Origin: an uncultured bacterium
Lineage (GTDB): Bacteria; Cyanobacteriota; Vampirovibrionia; Gastranaerophilales; Gastranaerophilaceae
Direction of reading: 5' to 3'
Assembly (NCBI GenBank): GCA_949300515.1
Contig: CASGEP010000015.1
Location: 18,014-82,013, forward strand
DNA: 64,000 nucleotides
The position numbers and the translations under genes are program-made. Below, one piece after another: positions 26,392 to 34,931 of this stretch (position 1 is the first letter of the stretch; the number at the start of each line of letters is the position of its first letter). The notes under the pieces were generated by a model. It worked only from the letters and a program-made list of their open reading frames with translations. It did not search any database and was not told the DNA's origin.

Positions 26392-26489
26392 TATATTGAT
26401 TTTAACACATATATTTGATATATAAATGGATTAAAGGATGATTTTATAAAAATTATTTCCCCCGATTTACTAAGAGCAGGAATTATTTT

Positions 26490-27293
26490 ATGAGAATATT
26501 GGTAACAGGTGCAACAGGTAGCTTAGGGCAGGAGCTATGCCCGATGTTAGAGCAGGAAGGCTGGCTTTTTTGGGCTACTAACAGCAAAATTTTTGATATA
26601 ACAAATACAAAAATGGTTAATGAAATCATAAACAAAGTAAGTTTGGATTTTATCATTCACCTTGCCGCATACACAAATATTGATTTAGCCGAAACACACA
26701 AAGAAGACGCCTTTCGGGTTAATCATATCGGTACAAAAAACCTTGCCAAAATAGCCAAAAAGCTCGATGTGCCGATTTTGTACATAAGCACCGATAATGT
26801 ATTTGACGGCAAAAAGGACTCTCCTTACAAGACATCTGATGATGTAAACCCTTTAAATGTCTATGGCATGTCAAAACTAAAGGGCGAAGAAGAAATTTTA
26901 AAAACCTGCAAAAAATACTACATAATAAGAACGGGCTGGCTTTATGGCAAAGGTTCAAAAAATTATGTCGATACCATGCTCACTTTTTCCATGCTGAGCC
27001 GCCAAATAAGCGTAGTTGATGATCAAATAGGCTGTCCCACCTGGACGCGTGATTTATGCCGCGAGATTAATAAGCCCTACGGTACATATCACCTGTGCTC
27101 GTCGGGTCAGGCAGGCTGGGCGGACTTTACAAAGAAAATTTTTGAAATCAAAAAACGCAAAGTAAGCGTTAACGCTATTGATAAAAGCGATTTTCCGCGC
27201 CCCGCAAAAAGACCGCACTACTGCGTTTTAAACAATGACAACATGCTGCCCGACTGGGAGGAATCTTTAGAAAAATATCTTGTTGGCAAATAG
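26490..27293 (+). CDS. rmlD: RmlD-like sugar nucleotide reductase
   Basis: A 267-residue short-chain dehydrogenase of the dTDP-4-dehydrorhamnose reductase type. The Rossmann motif GATGSLGQEL opens the protein, followed by HLAAYTNIDLAE, a STDNVFDG segment (STDYVFDG in the family) and the YGMSK catalytic pair. It could make dTDP-rhamnose or a related deoxysugar; no rmlA, B or C gene is adjacent. It is slightly shorter than E. coli RmlD. AGGAA lies before the ATG. manC follows on the same strand. Confidence 0.85.
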   Translation: MRILVTGATGSLGQELCPMLEQEGWLFWATNSKIFDITNTKMVNEIINKVSLDFIIHLAAYTNIDLAETHKEDAFRVNHIGTKNLAKIAKKLDVPILYISTDNVFDGKKDSPYKTSDDVNPLNVYGMSKLKGEEEILKTCKKYYIIRTGWLYGKGSKNYVDTMLTFSMLSRQISVVDDQIGCPTWTRDLCREINKPYGTYHLCSSGQAGWADFTKKIFEIKKRKVSVNAIDKSDFPRPAKRPHYCVLNNDNMLPDWEESLEKYLVGK

Positions 27294-27312
27294 GTCGGAG
27301 TTGTTGTATAAT
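27283..27312 (+). promoter_or_regulatory. Promoter of manC
   Basis: TTGGCA (27283-27288) and TATAAT (27307-27312) are 18 bases apart. The -35 lies inside the last codons of rmlD. The ATG of manC lies 31 bases after the -10 box, with GGGAGTG as the ribosome site. Confidence 0.6.
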
Positions 27313-27342
27313 CTATAAAAGACAGATTGTTGGGAGTGAAAA

Positions 27343-28737
27343 ATGTACGGTATTATTTTGGCTGGCGGCTCGGGTTCCAGATTGTGGCCTATGTCGCGTG
27401 AGTTGTACCCTAAACAGCTTTTGAGGTTAAATAACTCTAAGAAAAGTTTGCTTGAAAAGACATTTTTGAGGCTTCTCGATACAATTGACGAAAAAAATAT
27501 TATAAGCATTACAAACCAGAAACACAGCGCGGATGTCAGAGTGCAGTTGAACTCGATTGCGCAAAATCCGGTAGTGTTAAGCGAGCCTGTTGCAAAAAAT
27601 ACCGCACCTGCAATTGCGGCGGCTGTTAAATATATTCTTGATACAAGGTGTGATGATGTGATAATCGTTGTGCCTTCGGATCATATGATAAAAGACACAA
27701 AAGCTTTTTCAAAAACGGTAAGCGAAGGCGAGAAACTCGCGCGCAAAGGCTTTATTGTAACTTTCGGCGTAAAGCCCGACTCGCCTCAAACGGGCTACGG
27801 CTACATTAAAGCCAAAAAGCCTTTAGATGAAGGTCTTGCGGTTGATGAGTTTAAAGAAAAGCCCGATGAAGAAACCGCAAAAAAATATCTTGCGGATGGT
27901 AACTATTATTGGAACAGCGGCATTTTTATGTTTAAAGCATCCGTGCTGGTTGAGGCGCTAAAGGAACATGCAAAAGAAATCTATAAAAACTGCGAAAAGC
28001 TTGACTTTACCACAGAGGACAATATACCATACGCTATTTTCAATCAAATGCCCTCAATATCTTTTGATTACGCGGTTATGGAACATGCCAAAAACATTGC
28101 CCTTGTGCCGCTTGAGTCCGACTGGAACGACCTTGGCTGCTGGGAGGCAATTTACGAAATTAACGATAAAGATGAAAACGGCAATGTAAAAGTGGGCAAT
28201 ATCATGGAGGAGGGCTGCAAAAACTCGCTTCTCTATGCTTCTGACAGGCTGGTAGCGGGTGTCGGACTGGAAGATGTTGTTGTGGTTGAAACCTCGGATG
28301 CTATTCTTGCTTGCAGAAAAGACAAGGCGCAGGATGTTAAAAAGATTTTTGACAGGCTGAAAGAAATTAAAGACGATACTTTTAAAATTCACCGCACGGT
28401 TTATCGTCCATGGGGTTATTATACCGTTTTAAATCAGGGCGAAGGGTATTTGACAAAGATGATTTGTGTCTTTAAAAAGGGGCAGCTGAGCTTGCAATCT
28501 CACAATTACCGCTCCGAGCACTGGGTTGTTTTAAGCGGTACAGCAAGAGTTACACTGGATAATAAAACTTTTATGCTAAAACCTGGTCAAAGTATAGATA
28601 TACCTGTAAAAGTTAAGCACTCGCTTGCAAACCCTTATGATGACGAGTTGAAAATAATGGAAGTCCAAAGAGGCGAAAAGCTTGTAGAAGAAGATATTAT
28701 CCGCTACAAAGACATTTACGGCAGAGTAAAAGCCTAG
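27343..28737 (+). CDS. manC: Bifunctional mannose-1-phosphate guanylyltransferase/mannose-6-phosphate isomerase
   Basis: Makes GDP-mannose. The 464 residues have the pyrophosphorylase motif GGSGSRLWPMSRELYPKQLL (residues 8-27), the FKEKPD motif, and a C-terminal cupin domain (about 355-464) with the PMI-type pattern QSHNYRSEHW and LKPGQS. This is the type II PMI/GMP architecture. Together with the phosphohexomutase at 13386 it completes fructose-6-phosphate to GDP-mannose. Confidence 0.96.
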   Translation: MYGIILAGGSGSRLWPMSRELYPKQLLRLNNSKKSLLEKTFLRLLDTIDEKNIISITNQKHSADVRVQLNSIAQNPVVLSEPVAKNTAPAIAAAVKYILDTRCDDVIIVVPSDHMIKDTKAFSKTVSEGEKLARKGFIVTFGVKPDSPQTGYGYIKAKKPLDEGLAVDEFKEKPDEETAKKYLADGNYYWNSGIFMFKASVLVEALKEHAKEIYKNCEKLDFTTEDNIPYAIFNQMPSISFDYAVMEHAKNIALVPLESDWNDLGCWEAIYEINDKDENGNVKVGNIMEEGCKNSLLYASDRLVAGVGLEDVVVVETSDAILACRKDKAQDVKKIFDRLKEIKDDTFKIHRTVYRPWGYYTVLNQGEGYLTKMICVFKKGQLSLQSHNYRSEHWVVLSGTARVTLDNKTFMLKPGQSIDIPVKVKHSLANPYDDELKIMEVQRGEKLVEEDIIRYKDIYGRVKA

Positions 28738-28739
28738 GC

Positions 28740-28764
28740 TCAAGGAAGCTCTTGATACTTTTTT
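28740..28764 (+). terminator. Weak terminator after manC
   Basis: TCAAG pairs with CTTGA around a 6-base loop, followed by TACTTTTTT. The stem is only five bases. Confidence 0.45.
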
Positions 28765-28768
28765 ATCA

Positions 28769-28806
28769 TAAAAAAAACGGCTCGATGCAAAATGCACTGA
28801 AGCCGT
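28769..28806 (-). terminator. Rho-independent terminator after rmuC
   Basis: ACGGCT (28777-28782) pairs with AGCCGT (28801-28806), with an inner TGCA/TGCA pairing. On the minus strand eight T follow the stem. It lies about 115 bases past the rmuC stop. Confidence 0.85.
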
Positions 28807-28921
28807 GATGGATAGAATTAGTATTACGGAGTTTATAGAGGAGTTTACACCTGCATTAATGAGCGTAAATTTTTTTATTTGCTAGTTTTATCCCAAATCT
28901 GTCAAATAAATTTACAAAAAT

Positions 28922-30118
28922 TTACAATACAGTTTCTATCAACTCTTTTTCCTGCTGTTCAATGTATTTTTTATCAATTGAATTAGAAGGGCTTATGCCG
29001 TAGTCTTTTAATTTTTCCGTCTGGCTGAAAAGCCCGCCGCGCCCGCTTAACGTGGTGAAAATCTGTCCGAAAGTTTTTTGCACGGTTGTGAAATTTGTTT
29101 GTAATTTTTCAAGGTGCCCGATGAGCGTTGTAACCTTAGAGTACATACTATCTGCAAGTTTCAGTATTTCTCTTACGTTTTTTTCCTGATTTTTTTGTGC
29201 CCAGGAATATTTTATAACCCTCAAAGTCGCAATCAAAGATGCCGGACCGACTATTACAACACGTTTTTTGTAAGCATCCTCAACAAGTTTTGCATTAGAA
29301 TAAATATAGTTTATACAAGCCTCAACAGGCACAAACATAAGCGTAAAGTCAGGCGTTGCAAGCCCCTCGAGGTTTTCATATTTTCCGCTTAATTCGCCGA
29401 TTCTATCTTCAACAGACTTATAAAACGCCCTCAGTGAATTTTGTTTTTCGTCCTCATCCTCCGCTTCAACAAAATTCAAAAAATCCACAAAAGACATTTT
29501 TGAATCTATTACGATGTTTTTATCATCGTCAGGATAGTAAACCACGGCATCGGGAGTTATTTTTGCGCCGTTGGGGTCATTGTTTGAGCGAAAACCTTTC
29601 TGGGTAATATATGTCCCGCGCTCGGGGTTTTCGTTTTTATTTTCCATGCCCGACGATTTTAAAATGTTTTCTAAAATCATCTCTCCGAAAAGTCCGCGCG
29701 ATTTTGAATTTTCCTTGAGCGCGCGGGTGAGGTTTTCCGCCTGTGTGCGAATTAAATTATTCTCATTTGTGAGCGATTTTATCTGTTCCTGAATTATATT
29801 TGTATTTTTTACTCCCGAAACGTTGAATTCTTCAACTTTTTTCTGAAATTCCAAAATCCTCTCTTTAAGCGGGTTTAGCTGGATATCAAGTTTTTTTAAA
29901 TTTTGTTCCTCAAGCATTTGTTGTTTTTCTAATATTGCCGAATTTGCAAGGTTTACAAACTCGTTTTTTATTGTTTCGCACAGTGCCTGCGAGCTGCTCT
30001 GTGAACTTTTTAAACTGTCAAGTTCGCTCTGCATTTTTGCCTTTAAAACGTCAAATTTCAATTTGGAAAACAAAAATCCCAAACCCGCACCCAAAACTAA
30101 AGCTAAAAATATATACAT
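28922..30118 (-). CDS. rmuC: RmuC family DNA recombination protein
   Basis: The 398 residues have an N-terminal membrane segment, a coiled coil (about 20-140) and the RmuC nuclease-like domain (about 145-330) with SRGLFGEMILENIL, TPDAVVYYPD and NIVIDSKMSFVDFLNF. RmuC limits inversions and rearrangements of DNA in E. coli; its biochemical activity is predicted from the PD-(D/E)XK-like fold. The start is only 15 bases after the 3' end of tRNA-Arg, with GGGGGAAATA as the ribosome site, so the mRNA probably arises by tRNA processing. Confidence 0.94.
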   Translation of the reverse strand: MYIFLALVLGAGLGFLFSKLKFDVLKAKMQSELDSLKSSQSSSQALCETIKNEFVNLANSAILEKQQMLEEQNLKKLDIQLNPLKERILEFQKKVEEFNVSGVKNTNIIQEQIKSLTNENNLIRTQAENLTRALKENSKSRGLFGEMILENILKSSGMENKNENPERGTYITQKGFRSNNDPNGAKITPDAVVYYPDDDKNIVIDSKMSFVDFLNFVEAEDEDEKQNSLRAFYKSVEDRIGELSGKYENLEGLATPDFTLMFVPVEACINYIYSNAKLVEDAYKKRVVIVGPASLIATLRVIKYSWAQKNQEKNVREILKLADSMYSKVTTLIGHLEKLQTNFTTVQKTFGQIFTTLSGRGGLFSQTEKLKDYGISPSNSIDKKYIEQQEKELIETVL

Positions 30119-30133
30119 TATTTCCCCCTATAT

Positions 30134-30207
30134 TGCGCCCGACGGGAGTCGAACCCGTGACCTTTGGCTTCGGAGACCAACGCTCTATCCGACTGAGCTA
30201 CAGGCGC
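30134..30207 (-). tRNA. tRNA-Arg (anticodon CCG)
   Basis: On the minus strand: acceptor GCGCCTG with CGGGCGC, D-arm AGCTC/GAGC, anticodon stem TTGGT/GCCAA around CTCCGAA, T-arm ACGGG/CCCGT. CCA is not encoded. A direct copy of its 5' end and an inverted copy of its D-arm lie upstream (30238-30303). Confidence 0.96.
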
Positions 30208-30237
30208 ACAATGATATTCAATTTACAAAAACTATTA

Positions 30238-30303
30238 TAGCTCAGTCGGATATATTTTTTAAGTCGCAAACTTCGTTCGCTCCGTGAGCTACAGGCGCAC
30301 AAT
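30238..30303 (-). repeat. Partial copies of tRNA-Arg: inverted D-arm and direct 5' end
   Basis: 30285-30303 repeats 30194-30212 exactly (19 bases: 5 upstream bases plus the first 14 of the tRNA). 30238-30252 is the exact reverse complement of 30186-30200 (15 bases of the D-arm region). In transcript order: 5' copy, 32-base spacer, inverted D-arm, 25-base spacer, tRNA. Confidence 0.85.
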
Positions 30304-30322
30304 AATTATTCCGATTTTATCA

Positions 30323-30362
30323 TAAAAATACAGCCCCAAAACAAAACCGCCCGGAGCCGTAT
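30323..30362 (-). terminator. Rho-independent terminator after oadB
   Basis: 30328-30337 and 30353-30362 form a 10-base stem with two G-U pairs, followed on the minus strand by five T. It lies 26 bases past the oadB stop and isolates the oad operon from tRNA-Arg. Confidence 0.8.
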
Positions 30363-30388
30363 TTACAATTGTCAAATTAATCAGCTAA

Positions 30389-31558
30389 TCAGCCGCAAAT
30401 TGCAAGCAATACACCCGCCGCAACAGCCGAGCCTATTACGCCTGCGACGTTTGGACCCATCGCATGCATTAAAAGGTAGTTATTCGGATTGTACTCAAGC
30501 CCGACCTTATTAACCACGCGTGCTGCCATAGGTACCGCACTTACGCCGGCTGCGCCGATAAGCGGGTTAACAGGTGTTTTTGAGAACATATTCATAATTT
30601 TACCGAAAATTACACCCATAGCTGTTGCAAAGCTGAACGCAAGCAGTCCGAGTATAAGGATGTAAAGAGTTTGTATTGTTAAAAATTGGCTTGCCTGTAA
30701 TTTTGAACCGACAGATAAGCCCAAAAGTATTGTAACAATGTTAATAAATTCATTTTGCAGAGTTTTTGAAAGTCTGTCAACAACTCCGGATTCTTTACAT
30801 AAGTTACCAAACGCAAGAGCGCCGACAAGCGGGCAGGCATCCGGAAGGAAAATTATACAAAGACCCAAAACAAGAAGCGGGAATACTATTTTCTCGCGCT
30901 GAGAAACTTCTCTCATCTGCACCATCTCAATCAGGCGTTCTTCTTTGCTTGTAAGCATTTTCATAATAGGCGGCTGAATAATTGGTACAAGAGCCATATA
31001 TGAATAAGCTGCAACTGCAATCGCGCCGAGGAGCTCGGGCGCAAGCCTTGATGTGACAAAAATTGATGTAGGTCCGTCGGCACCGCCTATTATACCGATT
31101 GATGCCGCCTGCGGGAGCGTAAAACCGAGAAGCAGTGCAAACAGCAGGGTAGAGAAAATGCCAAACTGTGCGGCACCGCCCAAAAGCGCGGTTTTAGGAT
31201 TTGCTATAAGCGGACCGAAGTCCGTCATTGCGCCGACACCCATAAATATAAATAACGGGAACAATCCGGCATGTATACCCGCCTCATAAACTATGCCCAA
31301 AAAGCCTTTCGGTCCTGCAATGTCGCAAACGGGAATATTTGCCAGAATTCCGCCAAATGCAATAGGCACAAGCAAAAGCGGCTCAAATTCCTTTTTGATA
31401 CCTAAATATAAAAGCACAAGGCACACAAGGAACATAACGGGCGCGCCATACATGTGTAATATCTGCTCTATGCCTGATAAATTCGGGTCAGCAGGTAAAA
31501 TCATATTATAAATACCCGTTGATTTCCATAAGCTTTGAAAAATATCAGTGAAATTCAT
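30389..31558 (-). CDS. oadB: Sodium-pumping decarboxylase beta subunit
   Basis: The 389-residue protein has about nine to eleven hydrophobic segments and the conserved motif [13 protein letters not shown] near residue 165, whose Asp is needed for Na+ transport. The beta subunit decarboxylates carboxybiotin and exports sodium. It lies 14 bases after oadA with a GGAGG site. The family also serves methylmalonyl-CoA and glutaconyl-CoA decarboxylases, but the OadA-type partner points to oxaloacetate. No gamma subunit gene is nearby. Confidence 0.94.
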   Translation of the reverse strand: MNFTDIFQSLWKSTGIYNMILPADPNLSGIEQILHMYGAPVMFLVCLVLLYLGIKKEFEPLLLVPIAFGGILANIPVCDIAGPKGFLGIVYEAGIHAGLFPLFIFMGVGAMTDFGPLIANPKTALLGGAAQFGIFSTLLFALLLGFTLPQAASIGIIGGADGPTSIFVTSRLAPELLGAIAVAAYSYMALVPIIQPPIMKMLTSKEERLIEMVQMREVSQREKIVFPLLVLGLCIIFLPDACPLVGALAFGNLCKESGVVDRLSKTLQNEFINIVTILLGLSVGSKLQASQFLTIQTLYILILGLLAFSFATAMGVIFGKIMNMFSKTPVNPLIGAAGVSAVPMAARVVNKVGLEYNPNNYLLMHAMGPNVAGVIGSAVAAGVLLAICG

Positions 31559-31572
31559 AAGTCAAATCCTCC

Positions 31573-33366
31573 CTAAGCCAATGTTACCAGAACTTGACCG
31601 TTTTTAACCTGTTCGCCGACATTTACTTCGACCGAGGCAATTTTACCCGATTTCGGAGATTTAATCTCTGTTTCCATTTTCATTGCCTCAAGCACCAAAA
31701 GCACGTCCCCTTCCTCAATCATATCACCTTCAGATATGTTGATTTTAAGCACCGCGCCCGGCAGAGCGGCTTTAATGGGTACGGCATCGGACGAGTTTAC
31801 GCCTTCTCTGGCTTCAATCCCGTTTTTAACCGATATATCATAGGTCTTTCCGTTGACAACAGCTTTATTGCCTTCAATTCTTACGGCAAATTTCTTATTA
31901 TTTACGCTTACCGTATAACCTTCAAGGTTATCCTCCATATCGTAAGCGGCTTTTTGTGCCGGATTAACCTTTCTGACACCTATTTGTCCTTTGCCTTCAA
32001 GGAACATAATGCCTTTTTCTTTGCAAGTTGCTGCGATAAAGATATTTTCTTCCGTTTCTTCAAGATTTGCTTCTTTAAGCATTTTTCTTGCGGCTTCAAT
32101 GCCTTTGGCGGGGTCTTTATCGTTTAAATCGACAACCAATTCGCTCGTCGGTTTAAGTCCCAGCTGCTCCTCGGCCATTTTTACAATTTTAGGGTCAGCT
32201 TTACAGGGGGTTTTGCCGAAATAACCGAGAACCATTTTGCCGTAGCCTTCCGTTATTTTTTTCCAATTACCCGACATAACATTAGAGTATGCCTGTTGGA
32301 AATAAAACTGTGATACCGGCGTAACCGATGTTGCAAAGCCGCCTTTTTCAACTACTTCTTTCATTGCGGCAACAACCTGCGGGAATTTATCCATTGTGCC
32401 GTTATCTCTCATCATTTGAGTATTTGCGGTGAGTGCGCCGCCGGGGAGCGGAGATGAAACAATAACGGGATTTACCGCCATAGCCTCGGGAGGAAGGAAA
32501 TAATCTTTCATGCATTCTTTGAATATTTCTTCCGTTTCAAGGATTTTTTCAACATCTATGCCAAGGTCATAGTCGCTTCCTTTTAGCGCATGCCACATTG
32601 AAACAATGTCAGGCTGAGCGGTGCCGCCCGATACGGGTTTCATCGAAAGGTCAATGCCGTCCGCACCGCCTTCAAGCGCCGCAAGATATGCCGCAAGCCC
32701 TGTTCCTGCCGTTTCATGCGAGTGAAAGCGAATGTGCATATCGGGTCCTAAAATTTCTCTTGTTCTCTTGATTGTTTCATAAACTTTTCTCGGAGCGGAT
32801 GTTCCCGATGCATCTTTGAATGCTAAAGAGGTAAAGGGAATGCCCGCATCTAAAATGGAGCGCAGAACTCTTTCATAAAATTCAACGTCATGAGCGCCCT
32901 TGCAGCCGATTGGAAGCTCCATCATGGTAATTGTAACTTCGTGGTTTAATCCGTTGTCGACAATGCATTGACCCGAGTATATAAGGTTGTTTACATCGTT
33001 TAGCGCATCAAAGTTCCTGATTGTTGTCATGCCGTGTTTTTTAAACAATTTGGCATGCAGGTTGATAATGTCGCGCGGCTGGGATTCAAGCCCTACGACG
33101 TTTACACCGCGGGCAAGAGTCTGAAGGTTAATATCGGGACCGACTGTTTTTCTTATTGTATCCATCATATCAAACGCATTTTCGTTGCAGTAGAAAACAG
33201 GCGACTGAAAACGCGCGCCGCCGCCCACTTCAAAGTGCTTTAAACCCGCATTTACCGCAGATTCAAGGGCGGGAAGAAAATCTTTTGTAAAAACTCTAGC
33301 TCCGTAAACGGACTGAAAACCGTCGCGAAACGAGGTATCCATAACTTTAATGTGTTTTTTTGCCAT
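31573..33366 (-). CDS. oadA: Oxaloacetate decarboxylase alpha subunit (carboxyltransferase plus biotin domain)
   Basis: Transfers the carboxyl of oxaloacetate (or forms it) onto biotin. The 597 residues include a DRE-TIM-type carboxyltransferase (about 1-300) with DTSFRDGFQS, FKDASG (the lysine) and HSHETAG metal ligands, a PYC/OADA conserved domain (about 310-470), and a biotinyl domain ending with EAMKMETE. The first motif differs from the usual DTTLRDAHQS at several positions. GAGGAT precedes the ATG. It is flanked by birA, which would biotinylate it, and oadB. Confidence 0.92.
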   Translation of the reverse strand: MAKKHIKVMDTSFRDGFQSVYGARVFTKDFLPALESAVNAGLKHFEVGGGARFQSPVFYCNENAFDMMDTIRKTVGPDINLQTLARGVNVVGLESQPRDIINLHAKLFKKHGMTTIRNFDALNDVNNLIYSGQCIVDNGLNHEVTITMMELPIGCKGAHDVEFYERVLRSILDAGIPFTSLAFKDASGTSAPRKVYETIKRTREILGPDMHIRFHSHETAGTGLAAYLAALEGGADGIDLSMKPVSGGTAQPDIVSMWHALKGSDYDLGIDVEKILETEEIFKECMKDYFLPPEAMAVNPVIVSSPLPGGALTANTQMMRDNGTMDKFPQVVAAMKEVVEKGGFATSVTPVSQFYFQQAYSNVMSGNWKKITEGYGKMVLGYFGKTPCKADPKIVKMAEEQLGLKPTSELVVDLNDKDPAKGIEAARKMLKEANLEETEENIFIAATCKEKGIMFLEGKGQIGVRKVNPAQKAAYDMEDNLEGYTVSVNNKKFAVRIEGNKAVVNGKTYDISVKNGIEAREGVNSSDAVPIKAALPGAVLKINISEGDMIEEGDVLLVLEAMKMETEIKSPKSGKIASVEVNVGEQVKNGQVLVTLA

Positions 33367-33462
33367 AATTTTATCCTCATTTAATGATTTTTAATTTAAC
33401 ACTTATCTAAAACGGCCGTGACTGTGAGATTTATACAAAGCTTTCGGCTGTATCGTTTCTTT

Positions 33463-34011
33463 TTACAAGCCTTTCAGTAAAAAATCTTCCCAGCCGTTTT
33501 TGAAATTGTTGAGCAATTTGCCCAAAAATTCATTTTTATCGACATTTTTCCCTGTTTCAATAAACACGGAAGTTGCCGGGATGTCAATGTTTTTTGCTTC
33601 CTGTATGTCAAGGTTTAAATTTACGCCGATACCGACCACGACCCCCATAAATTCGCTGCCTAAAAATACAGACTCCGCAAGTATTCCCGATATTTTTTTG
33701 TTTTCAATTAAAACATCGTTGGGATATTTAAAAACAGGTTTCAAACCGTATTCTTCAAGGGTTTGGGCAACTTTTGCGCTCGCATGGCGGGTCAGTTCGT
33801 TTAAATGTTCAATGTTTTTCGGTTTTAATACAATTGAAATGTAGATATTTCCGCCGTTTTTATTGCTTGAATACCATTTTCGCCCGAATTGCCCGTGCCC
33901 GAGAGTTTGAATATCCGCACTTACAACCTCAAAGTCGTTTAATTTTTCGAGGTTTTTTCTGGCGTAAACGCTTGTGGAATCTATCTCATCCAAGTGTATA
34001 ATCTTATGCAT
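33463..34011 (-). CDS. birA: Biotin--protein ligase, catalytic domain only
   Basis: The 182 residues match the BirA/LplA-like catalytic core: STSVYARKN, the biotinyl-AMP loop with FGRKWYSS, and KYPNDVLIENKKISGILAE. It lacks both the N-terminal DNA-binding domain (so it is not a repressor) and the C-terminal domain. It is 9 bases downstream of ldcA and upstream of oadA, the likely substrate. Confidence 0.93.
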   Translation of the reverse strand: MHKIIHLDEIDSTSVYARKNLEKLNDFEVVSADIQTLGHGQFGRKWYSSNKNGGNIYISIVLKPKNIEHLNELTRHASAKVAQTLEEYGLKPVFKYPNDVLIENKKISGILAESVFLGSEFMGVVVGIGVNLNLDIQEAKNIDIPATSVFIETGKNVDKNEFLGKLLNNFKNGWEDFLLKGL

Positions 34012-34020
34012 AGTTTTATC

Positions 34021-34875
34021 TTACAACAAATAGATTTTTGCACCAAGCAGTTTTGTACATCTTCCGAAAGGAAGCGCGATGTTGTTTTTGCCATGTGTTA
34101 TATCGTAGCCGTAAACGCAGGGTATGTTCAGCATTTTAGAGTATTCAAAGAGTATATTTTCAAGTTTTTTCGACTCATCTTTTGCAAGTCCCGTAAACTC
34201 GCCGAAAATTACCGCTTTAATTTTTTCTCTCAGGCGGGAGTTTCTGAAAATCTGAATAAGCATTTTATCGATTTTATACAAAGGTTCGTTTATATCTTCC
34301 AAAAACAGAATTATGTCCTTCTCGGGAAGATAATTGTAAGAGCCGAAAAGCGACACTATTGTGGATAAATTCCCGCCCCAGAGTACCCCGCTTGCGCTTC
34401 CCTGTGTAAAGACTTTATGTTTTTTCTTTGGAAGGATTTCTTTTTGATTGTTTATTAAATCGATATCATTTTTTGAAAAGCCGTTTAAGAGCATAAGAGT
34501 GTGATAACCCGCTAAATCAGCACGTGCATAAAAAGCAATGAGCAGGGCTGTTGCATCGGAGCTTCCCATAAAAATTTTGGGGTTGTTTTTTATAATATTA
34601 TAATCAATTTTATCAAGCAGTCTGATTGCTCCGTAGCCGCCTCTTGAGCATAAAATCGCATTTACTTCATCATCCGAAAATGCGCTGTGCAAATCTTCGA
34701 GCCGCTCACTGTCATCTCCTGCCAGATAGCCTTTTTGATTAAAAACATTCGGGAAAATTTTTACTTTGTATCCCAGAGCCTTTAAATCTTCAACTTTTTG
34801 AAAAAAAATTTCCCTGTTTGATATCGCTCCCGAAGGGGAAATTATTCCTATTGTGTCGCCCGCTTTAAGTTTCAT
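34021..34875 (-). CDS. ldcA: LD-carboxypeptidase, S66 family
   Basis: Removes the terminal D-Ala from cytoplasmic tetrapeptides in murein recycling. From the ATG at 34875 the protein has 284 residues: a KAGDTIGIISPSG opening, SRGGYGAIRLL, the nucleophile in GSSDATALL, GGNLSTI, the Glu in LEDINEP and the His in ITHGKNN. A longer frame to 34911 would add 12 residues not found in the family. A TATAAT ends 6 bases before this ATG. It leads the birA-oad group. Confidence 0.9.
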   Translation of the reverse strand: MKLKAGDTIGIISPSGAISNREIFFQKVEDLKALGYKVKIFPNVFNQKGYLAGDDSERLEDLHSAFSDDEVNAILCSRGGYGAIRLLDKIDYNIIKNNPKIFMGSSDATALLIAFYARADLAGYHTLMLLNGFSKNDIDLINNQKEILPKKKHKVFTQGSASGVLWGGNLSTIVSLFGSYNYLPEKDIILFLEDINEPLYKIDKMLIQIFRNSRLREKIKAVIFGEFTGLAKDESKKLENILFEYSKMLNIPCVYGYDITHGKNNIALPFGRCTKLLGAKIYLL

Positions 34876-34881
34876 AAAATT

Positions 34882-34887
34882 ATTATA
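34882..34887 (-). promoter_or_regulatory. -10 box of ldcA, predicted leaderless
   Basis: TATAAT on the minus strand, exactly 6 bases before the ATG at 34875; no ribosome site. The divergent dnaX has the same spacing 33 bases away. Confidence 0.6.
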
Positions 34888-34919
34888 TCCAAAAAGTAAA
34901 TATACGGGCATTTTTGTAA

Positions 34920-34925
34920 TATAAT
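34920..34925 (+). promoter_or_regulatory. -10 box of dnaX, predicted leaderless
   Basis: TATAAT, exactly 6 bases before the ATG at 34932; the intervening bases are TTTCTT and carry no ribosome site. Confidence 0.6.
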
Positions 34926-34931
34926 TTTCTT

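Noticed and set aside
28808..28888. A 27-codon frame between manC and rmuC
   Set aside because: It begins inside a terminator stem, has no ribosome site and no membrane or domain pattern.
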